Shown here: in pieces, positions 27,844 to 37,216 of the stretch
Layout: every line of letters starts with the position of its first letter
Numbering within the stretch: the stretch's first letter is position 1
Assembly: GCA_017404145.1 (NCBI GenBank)
Contig: JAFRCW010000024.1
Location: forward strand, 20,774 to 84,773
From: Ruminococcus sp.
GTDB taxonomy: Bacteria > Bacillota > Clostridia > Oscillospirales > Acutalibacteraceae
DNA length: 64,000 bases
Direction: 5' to 3'
Position numbers and translations under genes: made by a program
The notes under the pieces: generated by a model
Database searches by the model: none
What the model was told of the DNA's origin: nothing
What the model saw: the letters and a program-made list of their open reading frames with translations, nothing else

Positions 27844-28935
27844 ATGAGAAGAGAAGGCGAATTCCGAAATCCGTCAGGCTGCGCGATCGCGGCAGAGATC
27901 TCGAGAGAGGGCAGACGTTTTTCGGCAGAAAAAATCATCGAAAGCATGATACCCATGCATGACCGTTCCAACGGTCTCGGCGGCGGCTTCGCGGGCTATG
28001 GCATCTATCCGAAGTATAAGGATTTTTACGCGTTTCATCTGTTCTATGACCACAGACATATTAAAAAAGAGGTCGAAGAATACTTAAAAGAACGTTATGA
28101 GATCGTACTCAGCGAGGAGATCCCCACCCGCAAAATCCCCGAGATCACCGACGAACCGATCATCTGGCGTTACTTTTTAGCGCCTCTGAAATCCGTTCTG
28201 CGCTCGGCGCAATTAGATGAAAAGGAGTTCACCGCGCGCGTGGTCATGCACATCAACACCCATATGAAAGGCGCGTATGTATTTTCATCGGGCAAAAATA
28301 TGGGTGCGTTCAAGGCGGTGGGCTTCCCCGAGGATGTCGGCAGATTTTATATGCTCGACGAATATCTGGGCTACGCTTGGACGTCCCACGGACGTTATCC
28401 GACCAACACCCCCGGCTGGTGGGGCGGCTCTCATCCGTTCGGACTGCTGGACTTTACTGTAGTGCATAACGGCGAGATCAGCTCCTATGACGCAAACCGC
28501 CGCTTCATCGAGATGTTCGGCTACAAATGCACTCTCCAGACCGATACTGAGGTTATGGCGTATATCGCGGATTTCCTGCTCAGGAGAGAGGGCCTTTCTC
28601 CCAAGGAGATGGCGGAGATCATTGCGGCTCCCTTCTGGAGCACGATCGAGAAGAAGAGCGAAGAGGATAAGGCGCGCCTGACCTATTTCCGCACCATCTA
28701 CAGCTCCCTGCTGATGACGGGACCGTTCTCTATTGTGGTAGGCTTCAACGGCGGTCTGATGGCGCTCAACGATCGATTGAAGCTGCGTTCTATGGTCGCG
28801 GCGGAAAAGGACGATATGGTATATATCGCATCCGAAGAGACCGCGATCCGTATTATGTCTCCCGAAGTAGACCGCATCTGGTCTCCCGCAGGCGGAGAGC
28901 CTGCGATCGTCAATGTAAAGGAGGGTGCGTACTGA
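27844..28935 (+). CDS. Glutamate synthase, amidotransferase-domain protein (split GltB)
   Basis: The 363-aa stand-alone class II amidotransferase matches the N-terminal domain of glutamate synthase in the split form found in archaea and Clostridia. It shows PSGCAIAAEISREG at the N-terminus, GLGGGFAGYGIYP, SHPFGLLDFTVVHNGEISSY and LQTDTEVMAY. It would deliver ammonia from glutamine to the FMN domain protein encoded next. ATG 27844 is preceded by GGGAGAGGAAACT; the longer frame upstream runs through the leader repeat. The Cys is at residue 13, not residue 2, so processing or a different mechanism would be needed; this deserves care. Confidence 0.85.
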   Translation: MRREGEFRNPSGCAIAAEISREGRRFSAEKIIESMIPMHDRSNGLGGGFAGYGIYPKYKDFYAFHLFYDHRHIKKEVEEYLKERYEIVLSEEIPTRKIPEITDEPIIWRYFLAPLKSVLRSAQLDEKEFTARVVMHINTHMKGAYVFSSGKNMGAFKAVGFPEDVGRFYMLDEYLGYAWTSHGRYPTNTPGWWGGSHPFGLLDFTVVHNGEISSYDANRRFIEMFGYKCTLQTDTEVMAYIADFLLRREGLSPKEMAEIIAAPFWSTIEKKSEEDKARLTYFRTIYSSLLMTGPFSIVVGFNGGLMALNDRLKLRSMVAAEKDDMVYIASEETAIRIMSPEVDRIWSPAGGEPAIVNVKEGAY

Positions 28936-30440
28936 TGGCAATTAATTTCTTATTACCCGAGTTTGAAGTGGAACGCTCGGACTATCGCTGTATCCGCTGC
29001 CGTGTGTGTGAACGTCAGTGCGCGAATCAGGTGCATCGTTACGATCCCGACGCGGATGTGATGCTGAGCGACGAGACAAAGTGTGTGGACTGTCAGCGAT
29101 GCGTCTGTCTCTGTCCGACCCACGCTTTGAAAATCAAGAAAAACGAAGCCGCTTTCAGAACCAACGCGAACTGGAAGCAGAATACGATTTTAGAAATCTA
29201 TAAGCAGGCGAACACCGGCGGTGTACTGCTCTCCTCGATGGGCAACCCCGAGCCGTTCCCGGTCTATTGGGACAAGATCCTGATCAACGCCTCTCAGGTC
29301 ACGAATCCCTCCATCGATCCGCTCAGAGAGCCGATGGAAACGCGCGTGTTCCTCGGCAAAAAGCCGCACGAGATCGAACGTGACGAAAACGGCGCAATTA
29401 AAACAGAACTGCCGCCGCAGATCGAGCTGGAACTTCCCGTGATGTTCTCCGCGATGAGCTATGGCTCCATCAGCTACAACGCGCATAAGTCGCTCGCTAC
29501 CGCCGCAGAGGCGCTCGGTATCTGTTACAACACCGGCGAGGGCGGCTTGCACGAGGACTTTTATCGGTACGGCAAGAACACGATCGTTCAGGTCGCGTCC
29601 GGACGCTTCGGCGTATATAAGGATTATCTGGAGGCGGGCGCGGCAATTGAGATCAAGATGGGACAGGGCGCGAAGCCCGGTATCGGCGGTCATCTGCCCG
29701 GTGCGAAGGTCGGAGAGGATATCAGCAAGACGAGAATGATCCCCGAAGGATCCGACGCGATCTCTCCCGCCCCGCATCACGATATCTACAGTATCGAAGA
29801 TTTAAGACAGTTAGTTTTCTCCCTGAAAGAGGCGACGGAATATCAAAAGCCCGTTATCGTTAAGGTAGCGGCGGTTCACAACATCGCCGCCATCGCTTCC
29901 GGTATTGCGCGGTCGGGCGCGGATATCATCGCGATCGACGGCTTCAGAGGCGGTACGGGCGCGGCTCCCACAAGGATCCGCGACAACGTCGGTATCCCGA
30001 TTGAATTAGCCTTAGCGGCTGTCGATAAGCGCTTGAGAGACGAAGGCATCCGTCAAAATGTCTCTCTGGTAGTCGGCGGCTCGGTACGTTCCGCGAGCGA
30101 TATCGTCAAGGCGATCGCTCTCGGCGCTGACGCCTGCTATATCGCGACTTCGGCGCTGCTCGCATTAGGCTGTCACCTTTGCCGCACCTGCCAGAGCGGC
30201 AAGTGCAACTGGGGTATCGCGACGCAGGATCCCGAGCTGGTCAAGCGTCTTAACCCCGAGACAGGAAAAGAACGGCTCGTCAATCTTCTGACCGCGTGGA
30301 AACACGAGATCAAAGAGATGATGGGTCTGATGGGTATTAACTCCATCGAAGCCTTGCGCGGTAACCGATTGATGCTGCGCGGTGTAGGACTAAACGAAAA
30401 GGAGCTTGAGATTCTCGGTATCTCACATGCGGGCGAATGA
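28935..30440 (+). CDS. gltB: Glutamate synthase FMN/synthase domain with N-terminal ferredoxin domain
   Basis: The 501-aa protein has two 4Fe-4S motifs in the first 60 residues (CIRCRVCERQC and CVDCQRCVCLCP), then the FMN-binding TIM barrel of glutamate synthase: MSYGSISYNAHKSLA, NTGEGGLHED, GQGAKPGIGGHLPG, GGTGAAPTRIRDNVG, and a CHLCRTCQSGKCNWG cluster region. It makes glutamate from 2-oxoglutarate and ammonia. Its ATG overlaps the previous stop by one base. It sits in an operon with separate ferredoxin, flavoprotein and GXGXG-domain genes. Confidence 0.93.
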   Translation: MAINFLLPEFEVERSDYRCIRCRVCERQCANQVHRYDPDADVMLSDETKCVDCQRCVCLCPTHALKIKKNEAAFRTNANWKQNTILEIYKQANTGGVLLSSMGNPEPFPVYWDKILINASQVTNPSIDPLREPMETRVFLGKKPHEIERDENGAIKTELPPQIELELPVMFSAMSYGSISYNAHKSLATAAEALGICYNTGEGGLHEDFYRYGKNTIVQVASGRFGVYKDYLEAGAAIEIKMGQGAKPGIGGHLPGAKVGEDISKTRMIPEGSDAISPAPHHDIYSIEDLRQLVFSLKEATEYQKPVIVKVAAVHNIAAIASGIARSGADIIAIDGFRGGTGAAPTRIRDNVGIPIELALAAVDKRLRDEGIRQNVSLVVGGSVRSASDIVKAIALGADACYIATSALLALGCHLCRTCQSGKCNWGIATQDPELVKRLNPETGKERLVNLLTAWKHEIKEMMGLMGINSIEALRGNRLMLRGVGLNEKELEILGISHAGE

Positions 30441-30874
30441 AACGAGTATATGTACATGAAGAATGGTGCCTCGGGTGCCATCTCTGTGAATATAACTGCG
30501 CTTTTGCCAACTCAGGGTTAAGCGATATGGTCAAGGCGCTGAAAAACCAGAAGATAACTCCTCGCATCCATGTGGAAGAGGGCGGCAAGATTCACTATGC
30601 CGTGTCCTGCCGCCACTGTGAGGATCCTATGTGCATCAAGGGCTGTATCTCCGGCGCGATGACAAAGGACAAAGACGGTACGGTCACCATCAACCACGAC
30701 AAATGCGTCGGATGTCTCTCCTGTATGCTCTTGTGTCCCTACGGCTGTATTACAACGGACGAGAACGAAACGGTGCTCAAGTGTGAGCTGTGTCTGAAAA
30801 ACTCCTGCGGCGCGCCTGCCTGTGTGCAGGGCTGTCCCAACCGCGCGATCGTGTATGAGGAGGCAGAGGTATGA
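30437..30874 (+). CDS. 4Fe-4S dicluster ferredoxin-like electron carrier
   Basis: The 145-aa protein carries about four cysteine clusters (CLGCHLCEYNC, CRHCEDPMCIKGC, CVGCLSCMLLCP, CELCLKNSCGAPACVQGCP), the pattern of HycB/DmsB-type multi-cluster subunits. It is inferred to link the flavoprotein encoded next to the glutamate synthase. It overlaps both neighbours by 4 nt, so all three are coupled. Confidence 0.9.
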   Translation: MKRVYVHEEWCLGCHLCEYNCAFANSGLSDMVKALKNQKITPRIHVEEGGKIHYAVSCRHCEDPMCIKGCISGAMTKDKDGTVTINHDKCVGCLSCMLLCPYGCITTDENETVLKCELCLKNSCGAPACVQGCPNRAIVYEEAEV

Positions 30875-32112
30875 TGAAATATGTGATCATCGGCAACGGT
30901 CCCGCCGCGGTATCCTGTATCGACGGTATCCGTTCTGTGGATAAGAACAGCAGTATCAACGTCATTTCCAAAGAGGCGCATCCCGCCTACTTCCGTCCGC
31001 TGATCTCCTACTATCTGGAGGGCAAGAGCAAGGCGGAAAACATCTATTGCCGCGATGAAGATTTTTATGAGAAAAACGGCTGTGAGACCGTTATCGGAGA
31101 AGCGACGGCGCTCGATCAGGATAACAAAACCGTCACATTGAAAAGCGGGGATTCGATCGTTTATGACAAGCTGTGTATCTGTACCGGTTCGTCACCGTTT
31201 GTTCCTCCGATGAAAGGGCTGGAAACGGTAGAGAACCAATACACTTTCCTGACTATCGACGACTCCTTCGCGATCGAGAAAGCGATCACAAAAGACAGCC
31301 GCGTGCTGATCATCGGCGCGGGTCTGATCGGACTCAAATGCGCCGAGGGACTCAGAGACAGAGTACAGTCGGTCACCGTCTGCGATCTCGCGCCGCGCGT
31401 GCTGTCCTCCATCCTCGACGACGAGTGCGCCGCGATCGTACAGAAGCATCTGGAAGACTGCGGAATCAGCTTTTCGCTCTCCGATACCGCCGAACGCTTT
31501 GAGGGTAATCTCGCCTTTATGAAAAACGGCGGCGCGATCCCCTTTGACGTATTGGTGCCTGCCTTAGGCGTGCGTCCGAATATCGGCTTCTTCAAAGAGG
31601 CAGGCGGCGAATGCGGCAGAGCCATTGTTGTTGACAATGCTATGCAGACGTCGATAGAGAATGTTTACGCCGCGGGCGACTGCGTGGAGCAGTATGATAT
31701 TTCTTTTGGAGAAAAAAGGATCATGGCATTGCTTCCGAACGCCAATATAGGCGGATATACGGCAGGCGTGAATATGGCGGGCGGCGAGACCTCTTTCGAT
31801 AACGCTGTTCCGATGAACTCCATCGGCTTCTGGGGGCTGCACATGATGACCGCCGGCACTTACGCGAACGACGGCGGCGCGCGGATGATCGAAGAAAAAG
31901 GCGAGAATTTCGTCAAGCGGTTCTTCATCAAAGACAACAAGCTGATCGGCTTTATCATCATCGGCGACGTCAAAAGCGCCGGTATTTATACGAATCTGGT
32001 CAGAAATCAGACAGATCTGTCAGAGCTGGATTTTGACAGCCTGATAAAAAATCCGAATTTATTACCGTTTTCTGAAAAAAACCGTAGAAAAACGCTGGGA
32101 GGTGTGGTATAA
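30871..32112 (+). CDS. FAD/NAD(P)-dependent oxidoreductase of the glutamate synthase operon
   Basis: The 413-aa pyridine nucleotide-disulfide type flavoprotein has an N-terminal FAD site (IIGNGPAAVSCIDGI), a central NAD(P) site (VLIIGAGLIGLKCAEGL) and VYAAGDCVEQ near residue 270. It lacks the CxxxxC redox pair of thioredoxin reductases and is closer to NADH-rubredoxin/nitrite reductase types. It is inferred to take electrons from NAD(P)H and pass them through the ferredoxin-like protein to glutamate synthase, replacing the usual GltD. Confidence 0.88.
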   Translation: MMKYVIIGNGPAAVSCIDGIRSVDKNSSINVISKEAHPAYFRPLISYYLEGKSKAENIYCRDEDFYEKNGCETVIGEATALDQDNKTVTLKSGDSIVYDKLCICTGSSPFVPPMKGLETVENQYTFLTIDDSFAIEKAITKDSRVLIIGAGLIGLKCAEGLRDRVQSVTVCDLAPRVLSSILDDECAAIVQKHLEDCGISFSLSDTAERFEGNLAFMKNGGAIPFDVLVPALGVRPNIGFFKEAGGECGRAIVVDNAMQTSIENVYAAGDCVEQYDISFGEKRIMALLPNANIGGYTAGVNMAGGETSFDNAVPMNSIGFWGLHMMTAGTYANDGGARMIEEKGENFVKRFFIKDNKLIGFIIIGDVKSAGIYTNLVRNQTDLSELDFDSLIKNPNLLPFSEKNRRKTLGGVV

Positions 32113-32834
32113 TGATACAGTTGAACACTAAAGCGTTAAATCGTCAAAGCCTAAATGAAGCGATCCGCGAACTTGACGGTGATATTACACTGGAGAATGT
32201 CCTCGGTCAGCGTTTTATCGCCGCGGGTATGAGCGGCAAGACGCTTGAGATCCACGGTACCCCCGGCAACGCCCTCGGCGCCTACCTCAACGGCGCTGTC
32301 ATCAATGTCCACGGCAACGCTCAGGACGCGGTCGGCGACACGATGAATTCGGGTCGGATCAATGTTTTCGGCAACATCGGCGACGCTCCCGGCTACGCGA
32401 TGCGCGGCGGCAGGATCTACGTCAAGGGCAACGCGGGCTATCGCGCAGGGATCCATATGAAGGCATACAAGGAGCATCTTCCGGTCCTGATGATCGGCGG
32501 CAAGGCAGGCTCCTTCCTCGGCGAGTATCAGGCAGGCGGCGTCATCATCGTGCTGGGGCTTTCCGACGACGAAAAAGATATTGTCGCAAATTTCCCCTGT
32601 ACCGGTATGCACGGCGGCAAGATGTACCTGCGCTCTCGGTGCGAGGGCATCCACTTTCCGCACCAGGTGACGGCGCATCCCGCACAGCCGGAGGATCTTG
32701 ATGAGATCAGAGAGTATATCGAGGAATTCGCCGACATCTTCGGTTATAACGCCGAGAAGATCATCTCGGGCGACTTCACCGTGATCGTTCCCGACAGCAA
32801 GAATCCCTATCAACAGATGTATGTTGCGAATTGA
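32112..32834 (+). CDS. Glutamate synthase GXGXG-domain protein (split GltB C-terminus)
   Basis: The 240-aa right-handed beta-helix domain shows repeated GxxxGxxxxG units (HGTPGNALGAYLNGA, GNAQDAVGDTMNSG, GNIGDAPGYAMRGG), as at the GltB C-terminus, with a C-terminal extension. In fused GltB this domain helps form the ammonia channel between the amidotransferase and FMN sites. Last gene of the split glutamate synthase set; a hairpin (32827-32848) spans its stop codon. Confidence 0.92.
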   Translation: MIQLNTKALNRQSLNEAIRELDGDITLENVLGQRFIAAGMSGKTLEIHGTPGNALGAYLNGAVINVHGNAQDAVGDTMNSGRINVFGNIGDAPGYAMRGGRIYVKGNAGYRAGIHMKAYKEHLPVLMIGGKAGSFLGEYQAGGVIIVLGLSDDEKDIVANFPCTGMHGGKMYLRSRCEGIHFPHQVTAHPAQPEDLDEIREYIEEFADIFGYNAEKIISGDFTVIVPDSKNPYQQMYVAN

Positions 32835-32937
32835 GCACACTCAATTCGAGTGAAGAATGAAGAGTGAAGAATGAAGAGTGAAGGGTGGGCTTCGCCCACA
32901 CCCGATTCTGGTTTTCTTCCTGAAACGAGGTTTTGTT

Positions 32938-34149
32938 ATGACCACTGAACAACAGGAAATTATGCAGTATATCGAAGAGGAGGACGTCAAGTTCATCCGG
33001 CTTGCGTTCTGCGATATCTACGGTGTACAGAAGAATATCTCCGTCCAGCGCGGCGAGCTGGAACGCGCTTTTGAGCACGGTTATCCCATTGACGCATCTT
33101 ATGTTTCGGGATTCGGCGGCGATTACGGCGAGGATATTTATCTCTTCCCCGAAGCGACAACGATCACGGTCCTGCCGTGGCGTCCCGAGCACGGCAAGGT
33201 TGTGAGGATGTTCTGTACGCTGTGCTATGCGGACGGCACGCCGGTCAGCAGTGATACCCGCGCGATCTTAAAAGAAGCTGTCAGCTACGCTCATAAGAAA
33301 GGATATAAATTCCACTTCAAGAGTGAGCTGCAGTTCTATCTGTTCAAGACCGACGAGAACGGCGAGTATACTCACATTCCGTACGATAATGCCGGATATA
33401 TGGATATCGCGCCGCTGGATAAGGGAGAGAATGTTCGCCGTGAGATCTGTCTGACGCTTGAGCAGATGGGCATCACTCCCGAAAGCTCCCACCACGAAGC
33501 GGGTCCCGGACAGAACGAGATCGACTTCCGTTATGCCGATCCGCTGACTTCCGCAGACAACACCGTAACTTTCCTCAGCGTCGTGCGCACCATCGCCGCG
33601 CGCAACGGCTTATACGCCGACTTTTCGCCGAAACCCTTCGCCGACAAGTCCGGCTCCGCGCTGCATATTACCATGTCGGTTCACGCGAAGAGCGGGGAGC
33701 AGGTCACCGACTACGCAATCGCCGGTATGCTCGATCATATCGCCGCGATGACGGTGTTCCTCAATCCGACCGACAATTCCTATCAGCGATTCGGCAGACT
33801 GAAAGCGCCGAAGTATATCACGTGGTCGTCCAAAAACCGCGCCCAGCTGATTGCGGCAACGCTGACAAAAAACGGCAATCCGTGTCTGCAGCTGCGTTCT
33901 CCCGATCCGGAGGCGAACCCCTATCTCGCATTTGCGATGATGATTTATGCGGCGGTGGACGGGATCGAGAGCCGCACACAGCTGCCGCCCTCGACCGACC
34001 GGGATATCATCTTCATGACGGGCAGCGAACAGAAGAACTATCAACTGCTGCCGAACTCTGTCGACAAGGCGCGTAATGCCGCAGCGGATAACAGTTTTGT
34101 CAAGGATCATCTACCGAACAGCGTGATTAAGGCATACTGTAATAGATAA
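32938..34149 (+). CDS. Divergent glutamine synthetase family protein (GSI-like)
   Basis: The 403-aa protein has GSI features: beta-grasp N-terminus (FIRLAFCDIYGVQKN), HHEAGPGQNEIDFRY, and LRSPDPEANPYLAFA. It is shorter than typical GSI (about 440). The usual GSGMHxH motif is changed to KSGSALHITMS, and the PGYEAP ATP loop to FGRLKAPKYITWSSKN. These changes may alter metal or substrate binding, so it could be a gamma-glutamyl ligase for another amine or a regulatory relative. Start ATG 32938 follows ACGAGG. It follows the glutamate synthase operon by 100 bp of AT-rich simple repeat and precedes the ANTAR gene. Confidence 0.85.
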   Translation: MTTEQQEIMQYIEEEDVKFIRLAFCDIYGVQKNISVQRGELERAFEHGYPIDASYVSGFGGDYGEDIYLFPEATTITVLPWRPEHGKVVRMFCTLCYADGTPVSSDTRAILKEAVSYAHKKGYKFHFKSELQFYLFKTDENGEYTHIPYDNAGYMDIAPLDKGENVRREICLTLEQMGITPESSHHEAGPGQNEIDFRYADPLTSADNTVTFLSVVRTIAARNGLYADFSPKPFADKSGSALHITMSVHAKSGEQVTDYAIAGMLDHIAAMTVFLNPTDNSYQRFGRLKAPKYITWSSKNRAQLIAATLTKNGNPCLQLRSPDPEANPYLAFAMMIYAAVDGIESRTQLPPSTDRDIIFMTGSEQKNYQLLPNSVDKARNAAADNSFVKDHLPNSVIKAYCNR

Positions 34150-34154
34150 TGATA

Positions 34155-34287
34155 TTGCCGTGTTGCGGCAGCAAAATTGTTTTACAATGTAAAACAGCTA
34201 AATTTTTCGGTAAACCGAAAAGCGAAATAAAATTCGCATCAGCGTGCCAACGGCACATTTAGCTCGACGAAGGCGAATTTAGCTGAA
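34155..34287 (+). repeat. Modular hairpin repeat, copy upstream of the ANTAR gene
   Basis: Hairpins GCCG-TGTT-GCGGC, GTTTTACAATGTAAAAC and TTTTTCGGTAAACCGAAAA are separated by AGCTAAATT/AGCGAAAT words. It is similar to 34886-35078 and, on the other strand, 24846-25045. It ends at the ribosome site. Confidence 0.7.
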
Positions 34288-34303
34288 AGGAGTGAAGGGA
34301 GTT

Positions 34304-34885
34304 ATGGCTTTAGAGCAGCGATCATATCGCGCTCTGATCGTTTCAAAATCAGGAAAATTCACAACCGCGTTCGGCTCCCTTCTTTCTGTGGAGCAGTTTC
34401 AAAAAGATAATGTGCAGAATGCCGGTCAGGCGCGGCGCAGCGTCCTTGAAAAGTCTTATGATCTGGTAGTCGTCAACGCGCCGCTGAATGATGAGTTCGG
34501 CACACGGCTGTGTATGGATATCAGCCTTTCGGCGGGTACCGTAGCGGTGATCTTCGCACCGTCGGAGGTATATGACGAGATCGTCCACAAGGTAACGCCC
34601 CACGGCGTATTCGTGATCAAAAAGCCGGCGTCACAACAGACGATCGTCCAGTCGCTGTCCCTGCTGATCTCTGCGCGCGAGCGACTGCGATCTGTCGAGA
34701 AAAAGGCAGGCAAGGCACAGAATAAACTCGAAGAGATCCGCGTCGTCAACCGCGCCAAATGGCTTCTGATCGATAATGAGGATATGAGCGAAAACGACGC
34801 GCATAAATATATTGAAAAAGCCGCCATGGATGCAGGGATCACCAAAATGCAGGCGGCACAGATCATTATAGAGAAGTATCAATAA
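34304..34885 (+). CDS. ANTAR-domain transcription antitermination regulator
   Basis: The 193-aa protein has a receiver-like N-terminal domain (ALIVSKSGKF, SYDLVVVNAPL, GVFVIKKPAS with the conserved Lys) and, after a coiled coil (about 115-150), a C-terminal ANTAR helix bundle (AKWLLIDNEDMSENDAHKYIEKAAM) like AmiR, NasR and EutV. The receiver lacks the usual phospho-Asp context, so control may be by ligand or partner. ANTAR dimers bind RNA hairpins with A1/G4 hexaloops and block terminators. Four such sites lie in this window upstream of purF, amt, glnN and the glutamate synthase genes. NitR/GlnR-type ANTAR control of GS and GOGAT is known in solventogenic clostridia. Confidence 0.92.
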   Translation: MALEQRSYRALIVSKSGKFTTAFGSLLSVEQFQKDNVQNAGQARRSVLEKSYDLVVVNAPLNDEFGTRLCMDISLSAGTVAVIFAPSEVYDEIVHKVTPHGVFVIKKPASQQTIVQSLSLLISARERLRSVEKKAGKAQNKLEEIRVVNRAKWLLIDNEDMSENDAHKYIEKAAMDAGITKMQAAQIIIEKYQ

Positions 34886-35078
34886 AGCGAAATTGCCGTC
34901 TTGCGGCAACGAAATAGTTTACTGTTGTAAACAGCTGAATTTTTTGGTAAACCAAAAAGCTAAATAGAATTCGCATTCAGCTTGCGATACTCAAATTTAG
35001 CTCCGTCAGGGATTTAGCGCGCAGAATGCGCATTTCGCTCGCTTTAGCGAATTTAGCTGAGGCTGACGTATTGTCAGC
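34886..35078 (+). repeat. Modular hairpin repeat, copy upstream of pyrG
   Basis: AGCGAAATTGCCG opens it, then GTTTACTGTTGTAAAC, TTTTTTGGTAAACCAAAAA, GCGCAGAATGCGC and GCTGACGTATTGTCAGC hairpins, each separated by AGCTAAAT/TTTAGC words. The last hairpin is followed by TTTT and lies just before the pyrG ribosome site, so it could act as an attenuator. Confidence 0.7.
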
Positions 35079-35098
35079 TTTTGAGGAAGGTGTGTAGT

Positions 35099-36691
35099 AT
35101 GACAAAATATATCTTTGTAACAGGCGGTGTGGTATCCGGTTTGGGTAAGGGGATCACTGCCGCTTCTTTGGGCAGGTTATTAAAGGCGCGCGGGCTCAAG
35201 GTCGCGTCCCAGAAGCTCGACCCTTACATCAATGTTGACCCGGGTACGATGAGCCCCTATCAGCACGGCGAGGTCTATGTCACAGAGGACGGCGCCGAGA
35301 CCGACCTTGATCTCGGACACTATGAGCGTTTCATTGATGAGGATCTGAACCAGTTTTCGAATCTCACGACCGGCAAGGTCTACTCCAACGTTCTTGCAAA
35401 GGAGCGCAAGGGCGAATATCTCGGCAAGACCGTGCAGGTCATTCCGCACATCACCGACGAGATCAAGCGCTTCATCTACAGTGTCGGCAAAAAGACCGAC
35501 GCCGACGTCGTCATCACCGAGATCGGCGGCACCATCGGCGATATCGAAAGCCAGCCGTTCATTGAGGCGATCCGTCAGGTCGGTCACGAAGTCGGCAAGG
35601 ACAACCGCCTGTATATCCACGTGACCCTCGTCCCGTATCTCAAAGCCTCCGGCGAGCATAAATCAAAGCCCACCCAGCACTCCGTTAAAGAGCTGCAGGG
35701 CTTAGGCGTTTCGCCAGACATCATCATCCTTCGAACCGACGAGCCGATCACCGACAGCGACATCTTCGATAAGATCGCCGGCTTCTGCAATGTCTGGCCA
35801 GACTGTGTCATCGAGAATCTCACCCTGCCGATCCTCTATGAGGCGCCGCTGATGCTCGAGAAAGCACACCTCTCCGACATCGTCTGCCGTGATCTGAACC
35901 TCAAATCTCACAAGCCCGACCTCTCCGACTGGGAGCATATGGTCGATCGGATCAAAAATCGCGAACGCAGGGTGAAGATCGGCTTGGTCGGCAAGTACGT
36001 CGAGCTGCACGACGCGTATCTTTCTGTCACAGAAGCCCTGCATCATGCGGGCTATTATCAGAATTCTTTTGTCGATATCGATTGGATCGACAGTGAAAAG
36101 ATCACCCCCGAAACCGTCGATGACATCCTCGGGAAAATGGATGGCATCATCGTCCCCGGCGGCTTCGGACAGCGCGGGATCGAGGGTATGATCACAGCTG
36201 CTCAGTATGCCCGCGAGCATAAGCTGCCTTATTTCGGCATCTGCCTCGGTATGCAGATCGCCGTTATCGAATACGCAAGAAATGTCGCCGGTATCGCGAA
36301 TGCTAACTCCGGCGAGTTCGATAAAAACGCAGCGAAGGTCATCGACTTTATGCCCGACCAGAACGACGAGATCGACAAGGGCGGCACTTTGAGACTCGGC
36401 GCCTATCCCTGTGTCATCCAGAAGGGTACCGCGATGGAGAAGGCATACGGCAAGAGCGAAATCAGCGAACGTCACCGTCATCGCTACGAGTTCAACAACG
36501 ATTATCGCGACGCATTACAAAACGCCGGACTCACTCTCTCCGGCTTCTCTCCCGACGGCAGGCTGGTCGAGACCGTCGAACTGACCGATCGCCCCTTCTA
36601 CATCGGCGTGCAGTACCATCCCGAGTTCAAGTCCCGTCCCAACAAACCTCATCCACTCTTCACCGGTTTCATCAAAGCGGCGCTCTCATAA
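35099..36691 (+). CDS. pyrG: CTP synthase
   Basis: The 530-aa protein has the synthase domain ([31 protein letters not shown]) and a C-terminal class I amidotransferase domain ([19 protein letters not shown] with nucleophile Cys; YHPEF). It converts UTP to CTP using glutamine and ATP. ATG 35099 follows GAGGAAGGTG. It sits after the ANTAR gene and its leader is a modular hairpin repeat. It is a third glutamine-consuming enzyme in this region. Confidence 0.98.
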   Translation: MTKYIFVTGGVVSGLGKGITAASLGRLLKARGLKVASQKLDPYINVDPGTMSPYQHGEVYVTEDGAETDLDLGHYERFIDEDLNQFSNLTTGKVYSNVLAKERKGEYLGKTVQVIPHITDEIKRFIYSVGKKTDADVVITEIGGTIGDIESQPFIEAIRQVGHEVGKDNRLYIHVTLVPYLKASGEHKSKPTQHSVKELQGLGVSPDIIILRTDEPITDSDIFDKIAGFCNVWPDCVIENLTLPILYEAPLMLEKAHLSDIVCRDLNLKSHKPDLSDWEHMVDRIKNRERRVKIGLVGKYVELHDAYLSVTEALHHAGYYQNSFVDIDWIDSEKITPETVDDILGKMDGIIVPGGFGQRGIEGMITAAQYAREHKLPYFGICLGMQIAVIEYARNVAGIANANSGEFDKNAAKVIDFMPDQNDEIDKGGTLRLGAYPCVIQKGTAMEKAYGKSEISERHRHRYEFNNDYRDALQNAGLTLSGFSPDGRLVETVELTDRPFYIGVQYHPEFKSRPNKPHPLFTGFIKAALS

Positions 36692-36704
36692 AGATTCCTT
36701 AACA

Positions 36705-36735
36705 GAAAGCTCCCGATCATCCCGGGAGCTTTCTT
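36705..36735 (+). terminator. pyrG terminator
   Basis: GAAAGCTCCCG (36705-36715) pairs with CGGGAGCTTTC (36723-36733), followed by TT. It lies 13 bp after the stop. Accessory DNA begins to its right. Confidence 0.85.
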
Positions 36736-36786
36736 CGCAATACACGAATAGACCGCCGGTCCTTCCATCAAGTTCAGCAATCATTG

Positions 36787-37216
36787 ATGAAACAGTAATT
36801 CAATACATTACCACAAGGAGGAAAAGGTTATAAAAGATTCAAATCTGGCGCAGCCCTACAGATGGACAATTACCACCGTCAGAGGGATGCTTAGCAATCA
36901 GTTCTATTGCGGGGATACGGTAAACTTCAAAACCTACAGCAAATCCAATAAGCTGAAAAAAAGGCTGAAGAACGACCCCGCAAAGGTTCTGATCTTCAAG
37001 GATACGCATGAGCCGATTGTTGACAGAGCTATGTTCGAGACAGTCCAAAAGCTTTTTGCCGGTCGTAAGCGTCATGACAAGATGGGAGAAATGGATAAGT
37101 TCGCCGGATATCTCTACTGCGGTGACTGCGACAAAAGGATGTATTTGCATAGGGGCAAAACTATCAGCCCCGAGAAGAATATGTTCCAGTGCGGCGGTTA
37201 CCAAACAGGCAATTAG
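36787..37216 (+). pseudogene. Large serine recombinase remnant
   Basis: The open frame encodes QPYRWTITTVRGMLSNQFYCG, IFKDTHEPIVDRAMFETVQKL and a zinc-ribbon (YCGDCDKRMYLHRG, ending before the second Cys pair). These match the recombinase and zinc-ribbon domains of Tn4451/phage-type large serine integrases. The catalytic serine N-terminal domain and the coiled-coil C-terminus are missing. It marks the left side of the accessory region. Confidence 0.75.

Noticed and set aside
32846..32925. Regulatory meaning for the GAAGAATGAAGAGT simple repeat before the GS-like gene
   Set aside because: Looks like a low-complexity repeat with a GTGGGCTTCGCCCAC hairpin; no T-run and no A1/G4 loop, so not an ANTAR target.
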